Assembly: GCF_003172895.1 (NCBI RefSeq)
Contig: NZ_QGKL01000009.1
Span: 107,528 to 171,527 of the forward strand
Origin: Leucothrix arctica
Lineage (GTDB): Bacteria > Pseudomonadota > Gammaproteobacteria > Thiotrichales > Thiotrichaceae
Direction of reading: 5' to 3'
Length of the DNA: 64,000 nt
In this document: positions 1 to 8,929 of the stretch, piece by piece
Layout: each line of letters begins with the position of its first letter
Numbering within the stretch: the first letter of the stretch is position 1
The notes under the pieces: model-generated
The model's database searches: none
The model's input: only the letters and a program-made list of their open reading frames with translations
Told to the model about the DNA's origin: nothing
Position numbers and translations under genes: made by a program

Positions 1-4
1 TCGA

Positions 5-24
5 AGCTAGTTAGATGACTAGCT
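5..24 (-). terminator. Inverted repeat after the first gene
   Basis: A 7-bp inverted repeat (AGCTAGT / ACTAGCT, 6-base loop) lies just downstream of the stop codon of the minus-strand gene that starts at 1721. Any T tract would lie outside the window, so its terminator role is only a possibility. Confidence 0.3.
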
Positions 25-29
25 GTGTA

Positions 30-1721
30 TTAGAGAACATCCCAGAGACTACTAAAGTCACTTTCTTGCTCTGGGGTATCTTCAGTTTGATCTAAAGTAA
101 TGTATTCGCAATAAGCAAAGCTACCTAAGCACTCATCTATTTTAGTAATCTGAATGCTCTGAATCTTGTTCCCTGCTAATTCTACCGTTAAGACATCTTC
201 TACCTTAAAAATATGCCCCGGAAAAATAAGCGCCGGCTCATCCCTCATTTCTTGAACAATAGGAAGCTGCAGACCTTTAACCGGTAATCTTTGGGTAACT
301 TTACGATTAGTTACTTCAGTCGCAGTCACTGTTACACCTTTAGGTGACAGCAACTCAGAACCGAAACATAAACCTTTGTCTCTATAAAAGTCCATCCAAC
401 GAATAACGGCGATTTGCCAGTGGTCACTATCATCAGCAGGATCTTTAATCGCAATAAGCTCACCGACTCGAGCGGCTGATTGCTCAACGACTTTCTGTCT
501 CAGGCCATAACCTTTAGAGCTACTATTATCAATAAACCATGGCTTTATTTCAGCATCACACTCTTCTAAAGAGCTACCAACTTCAATATCAACCCAAGGG
601 CTTGATGGTGACTCACCGAGTGCCATTTTTTCATAGAGATTGTCTTCTGCGCTTGAAGCATCCTCTTCGTCTTCATCAACTTGGTTAGTTGCTGCAACGA
701 CAGCGACGACATCGGTCATTCTCATGACTACGCCTGCAGTTTCTTCTCGATCAAAACGTTTATTTTTACGACTACTCGACTTCGTTAAGCGCGTCAGTAG
801 ACGTTGTGCTAAACCACGGTTAAGCATTGGTTGATCATCATGCAGACCGAAACTTGCATCCTGCGTAATCGTTATAAAGTCTCGTAGGATATCCTCAACT
901 TTTGATACATCAAATATACGGCTAGTGGCAGAATTCAGAACTTCACTGACAGGCATTAATGCCGCTGGCTCATCGCTGTTCAGTAGCGCGATATGAGCAT
1001 AATCACCAGAAATCAAATCAGCATCCGTTAAAATAGCAACGCTATTAACGACACTAGAAAAGAACTTTTCAACTCGGTCAGCCTCTCCCTGTCTCAAACT
1101 ATTCGGCACACCTAGGGCAACTAAATTGAACAGCTTGTAGTAGGCCTCAATGGTAAAACTATCGGACTCACCATCCACACTTTTAGGGATAGTCTTATCT
1201 TGTATTTTATTTTCGCAAGCCAGTAAGTAAAGGTGATGTACGTCATGCCAAATATTTCGCTTACTTTTTACATAGACACTGTAACTATTGACTAAGGTAC
1301 GTCCCATATATTTGATGGCACGCCCTATCGCAATTGTTAGGCGCTTTTGATTAATACTGCCGCGGGTTAGCATATCTAAAGCAGCTAACTGATAAGAGCC
1401 AGCAAGCTCAAGCTGTAAAGCTTGTTTCAAATCGAATACTTTCTGACTACGCTCAGGCAGCGGAAATGCTCGTGTAGAAAAGTGTCTATCTAAGTTATCC
1501 AACGCCATATTTACATAAGGCAAAATAACTTCAGTAATATCAATACGAACGGAAGGCGCTAAAGGGTGCTGATTAATAGCGACTAAGCTTTGATACAAAA
1601 CACGCGTTACTTCGCCCATATTGGTTAAAGGGAGTGTTTGCGCCCAGCTTTTCGCTTGGGATACTGACGACAGTAGTACTGCGTCCAACTTCTTTTTTTC
1701 GGGACTTGAAAGCTGACCCAT
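30..1721 (-). CDS. PilZ-like domain protein of unknown function
   Basis: A 563-residue soluble protein with no signal peptide or membrane segment. The N-terminal ~200 residues are helical and include an LPLTN..EVTRVLYQSL block and an FPLPERSQKVFDL block, which I associate with a conserved gammaproteobacterial family annotated as PilZ-domain protein. Residues ~345-385 are an acidic linker. The C-terminal ~150 residues look beta-rich (VGELIAIKD, WQIAVIRWM, GLCFGSELL), like a degenerate PilZ barrel. I do not see a clear RxxxR...DxSxxG c-di-GMP motif, so binding is not claimed. The start is well supported: GGAGGTGA lies six bases before the ATG. It is transcribed divergently from efp. Confidence 0.7.
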   Translation of the reverse strand: MGQLSSPEKKKLDAVLLSSVSQAKSWAQTLPLTNMGEVTRVLYQSLVAINQHPLAPSVRIDITEVILPYVNMALDNLDRHFSTRAFPLPERSQKVFDLKQALQLELAGSYQLAALDMLTRGSINQKRLTIAIGRAIKYMGRTLVNSYSVYVKSKRNIWHDVHHLYLLACENKIQDKTIPKSVDGESDSFTIEAYYKLFNLVALGVPNSLRQGEADRVEKFFSSVVNSVAILTDADLISGDYAHIALLNSDEPAALMPVSEVLNSATSRIFDVSKVEDILRDFITITQDASFGLHDDQPMLNRGLAQRLLTRLTKSSSRKNKRFDREETAGVVMRMTDVVAVVAATNQVDEDEEDASSAEDNLYEKMALGESPSSPWVDIEVGSSLEECDAEIKPWFIDNSSSKGYGLRQKVVEQSAARVGELIAIKDPADDSDHWQIAVIRWMDFYRDKGLCFGSELLSPKGVTVTATEVTNRKVTQRLPVKGLQLPIVQEMRDEPALIFPGHIFKVEDVLTVELAGNKIQSIQITKIDECLGSFAYCEYITLDQTEDTPEQESDFSSLWDVL

Positions 1722-1900
1722 AAGTCACCTCCGCTATTTTTATTATTGGTTGCTTCAACTATAGCACCAACGCTGGGTGCTGCGTTGACCGTCCGACGGA
1801 AATGCTTATTGATATTACTTAGTCTTAATACTTGAAAAGCTTATGTTCAAACACACTTTGCGGTTATCATATTGCGATTGATTTTTCAGGAGTACTTTAA

Positions 1901-2473
1901 ATGGCTAGTTACAACACCAGCGAATTCAAAAGTGGACTTAAGTTCATGATGGATGGCGATCCTTACAACATCATCGAAAATGAATTCGTTAAGCCGGGTA
2001 AGGGTCAGGCGTTTAGCCGTGTGAAGATTCGCAACCTTAAAACTGGCCGTGTTGTCGACAAAACATTTAAGTCTGGCGAGAAAGTTGAAGCCGCTGATGT
2101 GATGGAAATCACTTGTGAATACCTTTACACAGATGGTGAGTATTGGCACTTTATGGAGCCTGTATCGTTCGAGCAATTTCAAGCATCTGAAACAGCCATT
2201 GCTGATGTAAAGAACTGGCTGAAAGATCAAGAAAGTTACATTGTTACTCTTTGGGATAATGAGCCATTAACGTTTACACCGCCAAACTTTATTGAGCTAC
2301 AGATCACTGAATGTGACCCTGGCGTTCAAGGTAACACCGCTCAAGGTGCAACTAAGCCTGCCATCGTACAAACAGGTGCCTCTATTAAAGTACCTTTATT
2401 TGTTGAAAATGGTGAGTGGGTTAAGATCGATACGCGTACTGGTGACTATATTTCTCGCGCGAAAGAATCTTAA
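1901..2473 (+). CDS. efp: Elongation factor P
   Basis: A 190-residue EF-P, the factor that rescues ribosomes stalled at consecutive prolines by entering the E site. The N-terminal KOW-like domain carries the modification loop PGKGQAF with Lys34, the residue that EpmA beta-lysylates; OB domains II and III follow. Length matches the family (about 188). An RBS, caggag, precedes the ATG. The modifying enzyme gene epmA starts six bases after the stop, so the two are probably co-transcribed, which supports the lysine-34 modification type rather than rhamnosylation of an arginine. Confidence 0.98.
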   Translation: MASYNTSEFKSGLKFMMDGDPYNIIENEFVKPGKGQAFSRVKIRNLKTGRVVDKTFKSGEKVEAADVMEITCEYLYTDGEYWHFMEPVSFEQFQASETAIADVKNWLKDQESYIVTLWDNEPLTFTPPNFIELQITECDPGVQGNTAQGATKPAIVQTGASIKVPLFVENGEWVKIDTRTGDYISRAKES

Positions 2474-2478
2474 GACAA

Positions 2479-3426
2479 ATGCAATGGCAACCTGACGGTG
2501 ACCAACAAAGCCGGCTTGCACGTGCAGAGATGTTACGTGACATACGTGAGTTTTTTTATCAGCGTCAGGTGCTTGAAGTCGAAACCCCTGCCCTTTCCCA
2601 AGCGGCAAATACAGACCCTTATATTGATTCTTTCGCTTTAGTGACGAATCAAACACGCTACTTACACACCTCTCCCGAGTACGCGATGAAACGACTACTC
2701 GCTTCGGGCAGTGGCGATATTTATCAAATATGTAAAGTATGGCGTGCTGAGCCAAGTGCCAAGCATCACAACGCAGAATTCACAATGCTTGAGTTCTATC
2801 GTCTTGATTACAACATGCAAACACTCATGACAGAAGTAGACGAGCTATTATCGCAACTGCTGCCCTCATTGAAAAAACACAGCAATTTCCATACTTATGC
2901 TTCTCTATTCCTTGATAAACTGGGCTTCAACCCCCATACAATAGCAGAAGACACTTTAAAGGCTTGTGTAGACAAGTATGTGCCTGAATTTCGGGGCGAG
3001 CTAGACCATCAAGGTTGTTTGGATTTACTGCTGACACACTGCATTGAACCAAAACTGCCTAACGACCGTATAAGCTTTATCTACGATTATCCTGCAACTC
3101 AAAGTGCACTGGCAAAGACAGAGCAAGTAGCAGATTATAACGTTGCTAAACGTTTTGAGGTTTATGTTGGTAACTTAGAGCTCGGAAATGGTTACCAAGA
3201 ACTCACCTCTTATGAGGATAATGCAGCGGTACTCGAGAATGAGTCGTCTGTAAGACAACAAATGAATCACGAGGCAGTCCCAATTGATCAGCGTTTTTTA
3301 AGCGCTATACAAGCCGGACTACCTGAATGTGCTGGAATAGCGATTGGACTTGATCGTTTATTGATGCTTAAAACCGATGCTGACACCATCAAAAAAGTAT
3401 TGAATTTCAGCTGGGAAAATGCTTAA
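2479..3426 (+). CDS. epmA: EF-P beta-lysylation ligase EpmA
   Basis: A 315-residue class II aminoacyl-tRNA-synthetase paralogue (PoxA/GenX/YjeA) that attaches (R)-beta-lysine to Lys34 of EF-P. It keeps the LysRS catalytic core without the anticodon-binding domain: motif 2 region VWRAEPSAKHHNAEFTMLEF near residues 90-110 and motif 3 GIAIGLDRLLML near the C-terminus. It lies directly behind efp. The partner lysine 2,3-aminomutase (EpmB) is not in this window. The start is taken as the ATG at 2479; its RBS is weak, consistent with translational coupling to efp. Confidence 0.96.
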   Translation: MQWQPDGDQQSRLARAEMLRDIREFFYQRQVLEVETPALSQAANTDPYIDSFALVTNQTRYLHTSPEYAMKRLLASGSGDIYQICKVWRAEPSAKHHNAEFTMLEFYRLDYNMQTLMTEVDELLSQLLPSLKKHSNFHTYASLFLDKLGFNPHTIAEDTLKACVDKYVPEFRGELDHQGCLDLLLTHCIEPKLPNDRISFIYDYPATQSALAKTEQVADYNVAKRFEVYVGNLELGNGYQELTSYEDNAAVLENESSVRQQMNHEAVPIDQRFLSAIQAGLPECAGIAIGLDRLLMLKTDADTIKKVLNFSWENA

Positions 3427-3527
3427 AAATATCCCTTAATAATGTGGCATAATGTGCCGCTATTCTGGGCTAGGCCGATACGGCTATACGAATCTATAAC
3501 AGACATTATTTAACCTTGGAGAACACT

Positions 3528-3857
3528 ATGAACTTTTTTATATCTGATGCAATGGCAGAAGGCGCAGCTGCACCACAAGGCGGCGGACTACAGATGATCA
3601 TCATGATGGCGATCTTCTTCGGTATCATGTATTTCATGATCATTCGTCCACAGCAAAAACGTGCCAAAGAACATAGAGAGCTAATCTCATCAATCGGTAA
3701 AGGCGATGAAGTTGTTGCTGCTGGTGGTCTTGTTGGAAAAGTAGTTGACCTAGGTGACAACCTTGTTGAAATTACTGTTTCTGAGAACACAACATTGAAA
3801 GTACAGCGTCAAGCGATTGTTTCTGTATTACCAAAAGGCACAATGAAAGGCCTTTAA
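3528..3857 (+). CDS. yajC: Sec translocon accessory subunit YajC
   Basis: A 109-residue inner-membrane protein that partners SecDF in the holo-translocon. One N-terminal membrane segment (MIIMMAIFFGIMYFMIIRP) is followed by the conserved QQKRAKEH segment and a small cytosolic domain. I choose the ATG at 3528, preceded by TTGGAG, rather than an in-frame TTG at 3516 that would overlap the RBS. It is first in a yajC-secD-secF operon, as in most Gammaproteobacteria; the usual upstream tgt/queA genes are replaced by epmA. Confidence 0.96.
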   Translation: MNFFISDAMAEGAAAPQGGGLQMIIMMAIFFGIMYFMIIRPQQKRAKEHRELISSIGKGDEVVAAGGLVGKVVDLGDNLVEITVSENTTLKVQRQAIVSVLPKGTMKGL

Positions 3858-3880
3858 GCTCTTCAATTAACGATCACACG

Positions 3881-3904
3881 AAGCACTGATATTTCTCAGT
3901 GCTT
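3881..3904 (+). other. Intercistronic hairpin between yajC and secD
   Basis: A perfect 9-bp stem (AAGCACTGA / TCAGTGCTT) with a 6-base loop and only four T's after it, placed 22 bases before the secD ATG. It resembles a weak terminator or mRNA stabiliser that would set the ratio of YajC to SecDF. Confidence 0.6.
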
Positions 3905-3925
3905 TTGCATAAGCGGATTATAACA

Positions 3926-5794
3926 ATGAATCAAAATCCAACCTGGAAGTACTTACTACTGCTTGCAGTGTGTGTAATTAGTATGGTTTACGCCGTACCT
4001 AATTTATACCCATCGAACCCAGCACTCCAAATTACGCTTGTTGATACCAATGAAACATTTACTGGTTCTGAAGTTGAAAATATTACTAAAAGCCTAAACG
4101 ATGCGGACATCGCAATCAAAAAGGTGGAGACACTAGACAACGAGCTAATGGTTCACTTTGCTGATACTAGCGCTCAGTTTGCAGCGGTTGACCCAGTAAA
4201 AGCGACATTAGGTAAAAGATACACGGTTGCATTAAACCTCGCACCAACGACTCCGTCTTGGTTAGCAGGCTTTGGTGCAGAACCAATGTACCTAGGTCTT
4301 GACCTTCGTGGTGGTGTTCACTTCTTGATGGAAGTGGATATGGACGAAGCAATTGATAAGGCAGTAGAGCGCTACAAGGAAGGATTTAAAGTCCAACTGC
4401 GTGAAGAGAACATCAAATATCTTGGTGTGACTCGCGAAGCTGATAACAGCTTGACCATTAAATTTAAAGACCAAGCAACGTTAGATGCAGGTCTGAAAGA
4501 ACTAAATACGCAATACCTAAACCAACTTGAGTTCACTCAAGTAGATGTTGAAAAAGGTACTGCGCTAAAGGCTGAGATTACGGTAGATAACCTTGCAGGT
4601 GTTAAGAAATTAGCACTCCAGCAAAATATCACGACCTTACGTAATCGTGTGAATGAAATTGGTGTATCTGAGCCAATAATTCAACAGCAAGGTTTAGAAC
4701 GTATTGTTGTCCAATTACCGGGCGTACAAGACCCTACTGAAGCTAAGAAAATTCTGGGTGCTACTGCGACTCTAGAATTCCGCTTAGTTGATGAAGACAA
4801 TAATGCCTTTGACGCTGAAGCAAATAAACGTGTACCTATCGGTGATGTGCTTTACAAAGAGCGCGACGGAAACCCTATCCTTCTAAAGCGTCAAGTGATG
4901 CTTACGGGTGACTTCATTACTGATGCATCAGCTACATTTGACCAAAACCAGCAACCCGCTGTAAGTATTACGCTAGATGGTAAAGGTGCTCGCATGTTTG
5001 AGCGTGCTACTGGTGCTAATGTTCAAAAACTAATGGGTGTTGTGTTCATTGAGAACAAAACTGAAATTAGTCGTGACGCTGATGGCGAGATTGTTAAGAA
5101 CACGGTTAAGAAGCAAGAAGTGATTAACGTTGCTCGTATCCAAGAGCAGCTTAGTTCTAACTTCCAAATTACTGGCTTAGACTCTGCGAAAGAAGCTAGT
5201 AGCTTGGCATTGTTACTGCGTGCGGGTGCACTTGCTGCTCCTATCTACATCGTAGAAGAACGTACAATTGGACCCAGCCTTGGTGCAGATAACATCAACG
5301 ATGGTTTCAACTCAGTTATTTACGGCTTTATTGCAGTTCTGATTTTCATGCTTGTTTACTATCGTACCTTTGGTATCGTGGCGAACCTTGCATTGACACT
5401 TAACCTCGTGGTTATTGTTGCTGTACTTTCATTACTACAGGCAACACTAACGTTACCGGGTATTGCGGGTATCGTACTGACTGTTGGTATGGCTGTTGAT
5501 GCCAATGTACTGATCTATGAGCGCATTAAAGAAGAAATGCGTGATGGAACTGCACCGCAAAGTGCTATTTATGCAGGTTATGAGAAAGCTTTCTCTACAA
5601 TCACTGATGCGAACATCACAACCTTTATTGCGGCAATCGTACTTTACGGTATGGGAACAGGCCCAATTAAGGGCTTTGCGATCACGTTAGCAATCGGTAT
5701 TTTGTCATCGATGTTTACCGCTATCTTCGGTACACGTGTACTTATCAACTTGATATACGGCAAACGCCGTGTTGAAAAACTAAACATAGGGTAA
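3926..5794 (+). CDS. secD: Protein translocase subunit SecD
   Basis: A 622-residue inner-membrane RND-type subunit that uses the proton gradient to pull proteins through SecYEG into the periplasm. There is one N-terminal membrane helix, a long periplasmic region (P1 head and base) containing the DLRGGVHFLMEVD signature, and five C-terminal membrane helices including the VGMAVDANVLIYERIKEE motif. The aspartate in that motif is the conserved proton-relay residue. I choose the ATG at 3926 (MNQNPTWKYLLLL); upstream in-frame codons lie inside the intercistronic hairpin. The secF gene follows after six bases. Confidence 0.97.
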   Translation: MNQNPTWKYLLLLAVCVISMVYAVPNLYPSNPALQITLVDTNETFTGSEVENITKSLNDADIAIKKVETLDNELMVHFADTSAQFAAVDPVKATLGKRYTVALNLAPTTPSWLAGFGAEPMYLGLDLRGGVHFLMEVDMDEAIDKAVERYKEGFKVQLREENIKYLGVTREADNSLTIKFKDQATLDAGLKELNTQYLNQLEFTQVDVEKGTALKAEITVDNLAGVKKLALQQNITTLRNRVNEIGVSEPIIQQQGLERIVVQLPGVQDPTEAKKILGATATLEFRLVDEDNNAFDAEANKRVPIGDVLYKERDGNPILLKRQVMLTGDFITDASATFDQNQQPAVSITLDGKGARMFERATGANVQKLMGVVFIENKTEISRDADGEIVKNTVKKQEVINVARIQEQLSSNFQITGLDSAKEASSLALLLRAGALAAPIYIVEERTIGPSLGADNINDGFNSVIYGFIAVLIFMLVYYRTFGIVANLALTLNLVVIVAVLSLLQATLTLPGIAGIVLTVGMAVDANVLIYERIKEEMRDGTAPQSAIYAGYEKAFSTITDANITTFIAAIVLYGMGTGPIKGFAITLAIGILSSMFTAIFGTRVLINLIYGKRRVEKLNIG

Positions 5795-5800
5795 GGGCCA

Positions 5801-6736
5801 ATGTTCTTAAAAAAGCATATTAACTTCATGGCCAAGCGGAAGATTGCGATCGTCTTCTCAGCCTTTTTAATCTTAGTCTCACTTGGCTCTCTGTTGACAC
5901 GTGGCCTTAACCTTGGTGTTGATTTCACGGGTGGTACGGTTATCCAAGTTGCTTATCCAAAAGCAGCGGATATCACTAATATTCGTGACACACTGACTAA
6001 AGCAGGTTTTGATGCTGCGGTTCAACCTTTTGGTACTGCTCAGGACGTATTGATTCGTCTACCAGAGCAAGAAGGTACTAATAAGGTTGCTGAGGTAAGC
6101 GTCAACGTACTTGAGGCTTTACGCGCAGTAGAACCTAACGTTGAAATGCGTCGTGTAGAGTCGGTAGGTCCTCAAATTGGTGATGAACTACGAGACCAAG
6201 GTGGTATTGCAATGTTACTGGCTCTGGCTGGTATCTTGATCTATATCGCACTACGTTTTGAATTACGTTTCTCAGTTGGCTCCATTATCGCACTGGTACA
6301 TGATGTCATTGTGACGATTGGTTTCTTCTCGATAACAGGTATTGAGTTTGATCTGACCATATTGGCGGCTGTTCTAGCGATTATCGGTTACTCACTGAAT
6401 GATACAATTGTTGTATTTGATCGTATTCGTGAGAACTTCTTGAAACTTAGGAAGGTAAATACCGAAGAATCAATTGATACTTCAATCAATGAGACACTAT
6501 CAAGAACATTGGTAACATCATTAACAACGTTGATTGTTGTAATTTCACTGTTTATATTTGGTGGCGAGATTATTCATGGCTTCTCTATCGCTATGCTTGT
6601 TGGTATCGTGATTGGTACTTACTCATCTATCTATGTGGCAAGTAGCTCACTATTAGTTATGGGTGTGACGCGTGAAGCGCTTCTACCACCTGCTAAGGAT
6701 GATGAAATTGATGAAGAGTTGGATGCTATTCCATAA
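5801..6736 (+). CDS. secF: Protein translocase subunit SecF
   Basis: A 311-residue partner of SecD with six predicted membrane helices. It carries the short periplasmic signature LGVDFTGGTVIQV and the conserved IGYSLNDTIVVFDRIRENF motif in helix 4. Length and topology match the family. It is preceded by a GGGTAAGGG RBS overlapping the end of secD and followed by a strong Rho-independent terminator that ends the yajC-secDF operon. Confidence 0.97.
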   Translation: MFLKKHINFMAKRKIAIVFSAFLILVSLGSLLTRGLNLGVDFTGGTVIQVAYPKAADITNIRDTLTKAGFDAAVQPFGTAQDVLIRLPEQEGTNKVAEVSVNVLEALRAVEPNVEMRRVESVGPQIGDELRDQGGIAMLLALAGILIYIALRFELRFSVGSIIALVHDVIVTIGFFSITGIEFDLTILAAVLAIIGYSLNDTIVVFDRIRENFLKLRKVNTEESIDTSINETLSRTLVTSLTTLIVVISLFIFGGEIIHGFSIAMLVGIVIGTYSSIYVASSSLLVMGVTREALLPPAKDDEIDEELDAIP

Positions 6737-6766
6737 CATCCCTCTTCTACTTAAAGCTTAGAAACT

Positions 6767-6801
6767 AATAGGGCACTCTTCACAGAGCGCCCTATTTTTT
6801 T
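6767..6801 (+). terminator. Rho-independent terminator of yajC-secDF
   Basis: AATAGGGC pairs with GCCCTATT, then a 1x1 mismatch, then CTCT/AGAG with a TCAC loop, ending in a run of T's. It lies about 30 bases after the secF stop. Confidence 0.9.
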
Positions 6802-6876
6802 GCTTAAAATATCATCTTAGAAATAAAACTATAGAAGAAACAGCTTGGACATATTATTTAACATAACTTATTACAA

Positions 6877-7899
6877 TTACGTAGTAGGTTTTTTACTACC
6901 ACCGATTGTGCCAACAAAGAACATAGCAGAAAAGAAAGTCGCCAGAATACTGATAAGAAGCTCTAAGGTTATCCTTAATGCTTTAACGCCTCTTACCGCT
7001 GTCTTACCCAATAAACGAAGTACGCCTCGTGTATGAATACCATAGCGTTGACTGAGTCGGTGTACACGATTCAAGTCACGCGTATTCTCTACATATTTTA
7101 GTAGTTGAATACTGTCAGCCATCGACGTATTTTTACGGATACCATTTGCTTGCTCCGCGATTACTCCAATCTGACGAGCAGCTGCTGGATTATAAGACTG
7201 CTTTGCAATACGAGAGATACTCGATAAATCAGCGTTTTTTGCTTGTTTTAAAAAGTCCTTCCAGTTGAATACACGACTTCCTACCGTCATTAACTCATTG
7301 CGAAAACTTCGAGTTAATCGATTCATTCTAGTAGCCAATTTTAACGTTGATGTTCCAACCTTAACAGGTGCCGCGACACCTAGAGTACCGACCGTTGCAG
7401 CTGTCAAACCCACCCCTACCCCAGCTAATGTTGCGACCAACTCATTAACCGGTAAGCCTTGCTGATAACGTGAGTACTGCTCGTTTAAGTCACGTAGATC
7501 ACCGACAACTGTAAAGTCGGAAGTTAATGCACCTGCGACACCCGCCGCAGTTTCAGCTTTACCTGATAAAAAGCCTCCAGCAAAACCACTTACTTGCTTA
7601 GTTAAGCGTGAAGAAGCAGTATCTCTTTGATTAATAACTTGCTGGTAAGCTGGGTAATTTAACGCGTGATTATAATTTTGGCCAATCTCGATAAGAGAAC
7701 GCGCTTCGTCATAGTCTTCCGAGGCAATTGCTGCTTCTAGTGACGTTTTTAGGGTTTCAGTATTCAAGCGATTAGTTAACATCGCATCGACATCAGGCGC
7801 TTTAAATTCATACTCCCAATAATCTGCAATACTAAGCAAGCCGATAATAAACCCGCCTAACCACATTAACAAAAAAATCTGCCTGATCAATGATTTCAT
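6877..7899 (-). CDS. Conserved membrane protein of unknown function
   Basis: A 340-residue protein. A membrane segment lies at residues ~7-26 (IFLLMWLGGFIIGLLSIADY). A helical stretch with a tetratricopeptide-like feel spans ~45-85 (SEDYDEARSLIEIGQ). A glycine/alanine-rich hydrophobic region spans ~110-190, a basic helical region ~195-310, and a C-terminal membrane helix ~313-333 is followed by a short lysine tail. I do not recognise a named family. It is the last gene of the minus-strand run after tyrA but is separated from it by 154 bases with no clear promoter or terminator, so it may be independently transcribed. Confidence 0.75.
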   Translation of the reverse strand: MKSLIRQIFLLMWLGGFIIGLLSIADYWEYEFKAPDVDAMLTNRLNTETLKTSLEAAIASEDYDEARSLIEIGQNYNHALNYPAYQQVINQRDTASSRLTKQVSGFAGGFLSGKAETAAGVAGALTSDFTVVGDLRDLNEQYSRYQQGLPVNELVATLAGVGVGLTAATVGTLGVAAPVKVGTSTLKLATRMNRLTRSFRNELMTVGSRVFNWKDFLKQAKNADLSSISRIAKQSYNPAAARQIGVIAEQANGIRKNTSMADSIQLLKYVENTRDLNRVHRLSQRYGIHTRGVLRLLGKTAVRGVKALRITLELLISILATFFSAMFFVGTIGGSKKPTT

Positions 7900-8053
7900 A
7901 ATATTTGAAGGCTATCAGAATCAATTAAACCCTACACGAACTAACAGCTACTCAACTTAAGCAGCGCTAGATTCGCAGTAAGATAACTGACACGGATGAC
8001 ACTTAATTAGGTAATGAGTACCTAGATTAGCATAGTTTTATGTTTATGCTTTT

Positions 8054-8920
8054 TTAAGATTGGTTCTTCATATACGCATCACGAACGGATTTTGCGTGTG
8101 TAAATGTTTTCATAATGCCATCACTATCTGAGCTTGAAATCTGCTCATGTAGTGTTTGCAGGTTTTCCTGCAACTCTTCAAGTGAGGTCAATATCGCGTC
8201 ACGATTTTCTAAACAGATATCGCGCCACATGGTCGGGTCGCTTGAAGCTATACGAGTGAAGTCTCTAAAGCCACCAGCCGCATATTGGAAAATAGCATCT
8301 GAAGCATCTGATTTTGACAGGGTATCGACTAGAGAATACGCTACAACATGGGGTAAATGACTGGTAGCAGCAAGCACTTGATCGTGCGTCTCTACATCCA
8401 TACTTTCAACTTTTGCCCCAGCAGCCTGCCACATTTCAGTGACTTTTAACTCTGCTTCAGCACTAGTTTCAGGCAGTGGTGTAACGATAACTTTGTGATC
8501 GACATATAGATCAACAATCGCTGCTTCGACACCACTTTTTTCACGTCCTGCAATAGGGTGAGCAGGGACAAAATAATCTGGGATTGTCCCAAATACCGAT
8601 TTAGCGGCTAAAACCACACTCCCTTTTGCACTACCCGCATCAGTAACTACTGCACCAGGCTCAAGGTGACCATGAATCGAGGCGAGTACAGATGCCATTG
8701 CACCCATTGGGACTGCTAATAAAATCATATCAGCCCCTTTCACCGCTTCGACAGGGTCAAGTGAATAGCTATCAATGACACCTAACTCAACGGCCTTGTC
8801 CAAATTTTGAATATTTCGGCTACAGCCGACTACCGTTTTGCAGTAATTGGCTTCACGTAACGCTAACGCTAGTGATCCACCAATCAAACCCACCCCAAAT
8901 ATAACCAGTTTATTAATCAT
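8054..8920 (-). CDS. tyrA: Prephenate (or cyclohexadienyl) dehydrogenase
   Basis: A 288-residue NAD(P)-dependent enzyme converting prephenate (or arogenate) to 4-hydroxyphenylpyruvate (or tyrosine). The Rossmann motif GVGLIGGSLALAL is at residues 9-21, the DAGSAKG segment follows, and the catalytic-site histidine lies in VPAHPIAGREKSG; ATSHLPHVVAYSL is the second conserved block. No ACT domain or chorismate mutase is fused. It starts nine bases after the pheA stop, giving a gyrA-serC-pheA-tyrA order. Cofactor and substrate choice cannot be read from sequence alone. Confidence 0.94.
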   Translation of the reverse strand: MINKLVIFGVGLIGGSLALALREANYCKTVVGCSRNIQNLDKAVELGVIDSYSLDPVEAVKGADMILLAVPMGAMASVLASIHGHLEPGAVVTDAGSAKGSVVLAAKSVFGTIPDYFVPAHPIAGREKSGVEAAIVDLYVDHKVIVTPLPETSAEAELKVTEMWQAAGAKVESMDVETHDQVLAATSHLPHVVAYSLVDTLSKSDASDAIFQYAAGGFRDFTRIASSDPTMWRDICLENRDAILTSLEELQENLQTLHEQISSSDSDGIMKTFTHAKSVRDAYMKNQS

Positions 8921-8929
8921 ATCCAGTTA

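Noticed and set aside
8028..8053. Short inverted repeat AGCATA / TATGCT downstream of tyrA
   Set aside because: The T run is on the plus strand, where no gene ends, and the stem is only 6 bp with an A/T loop.
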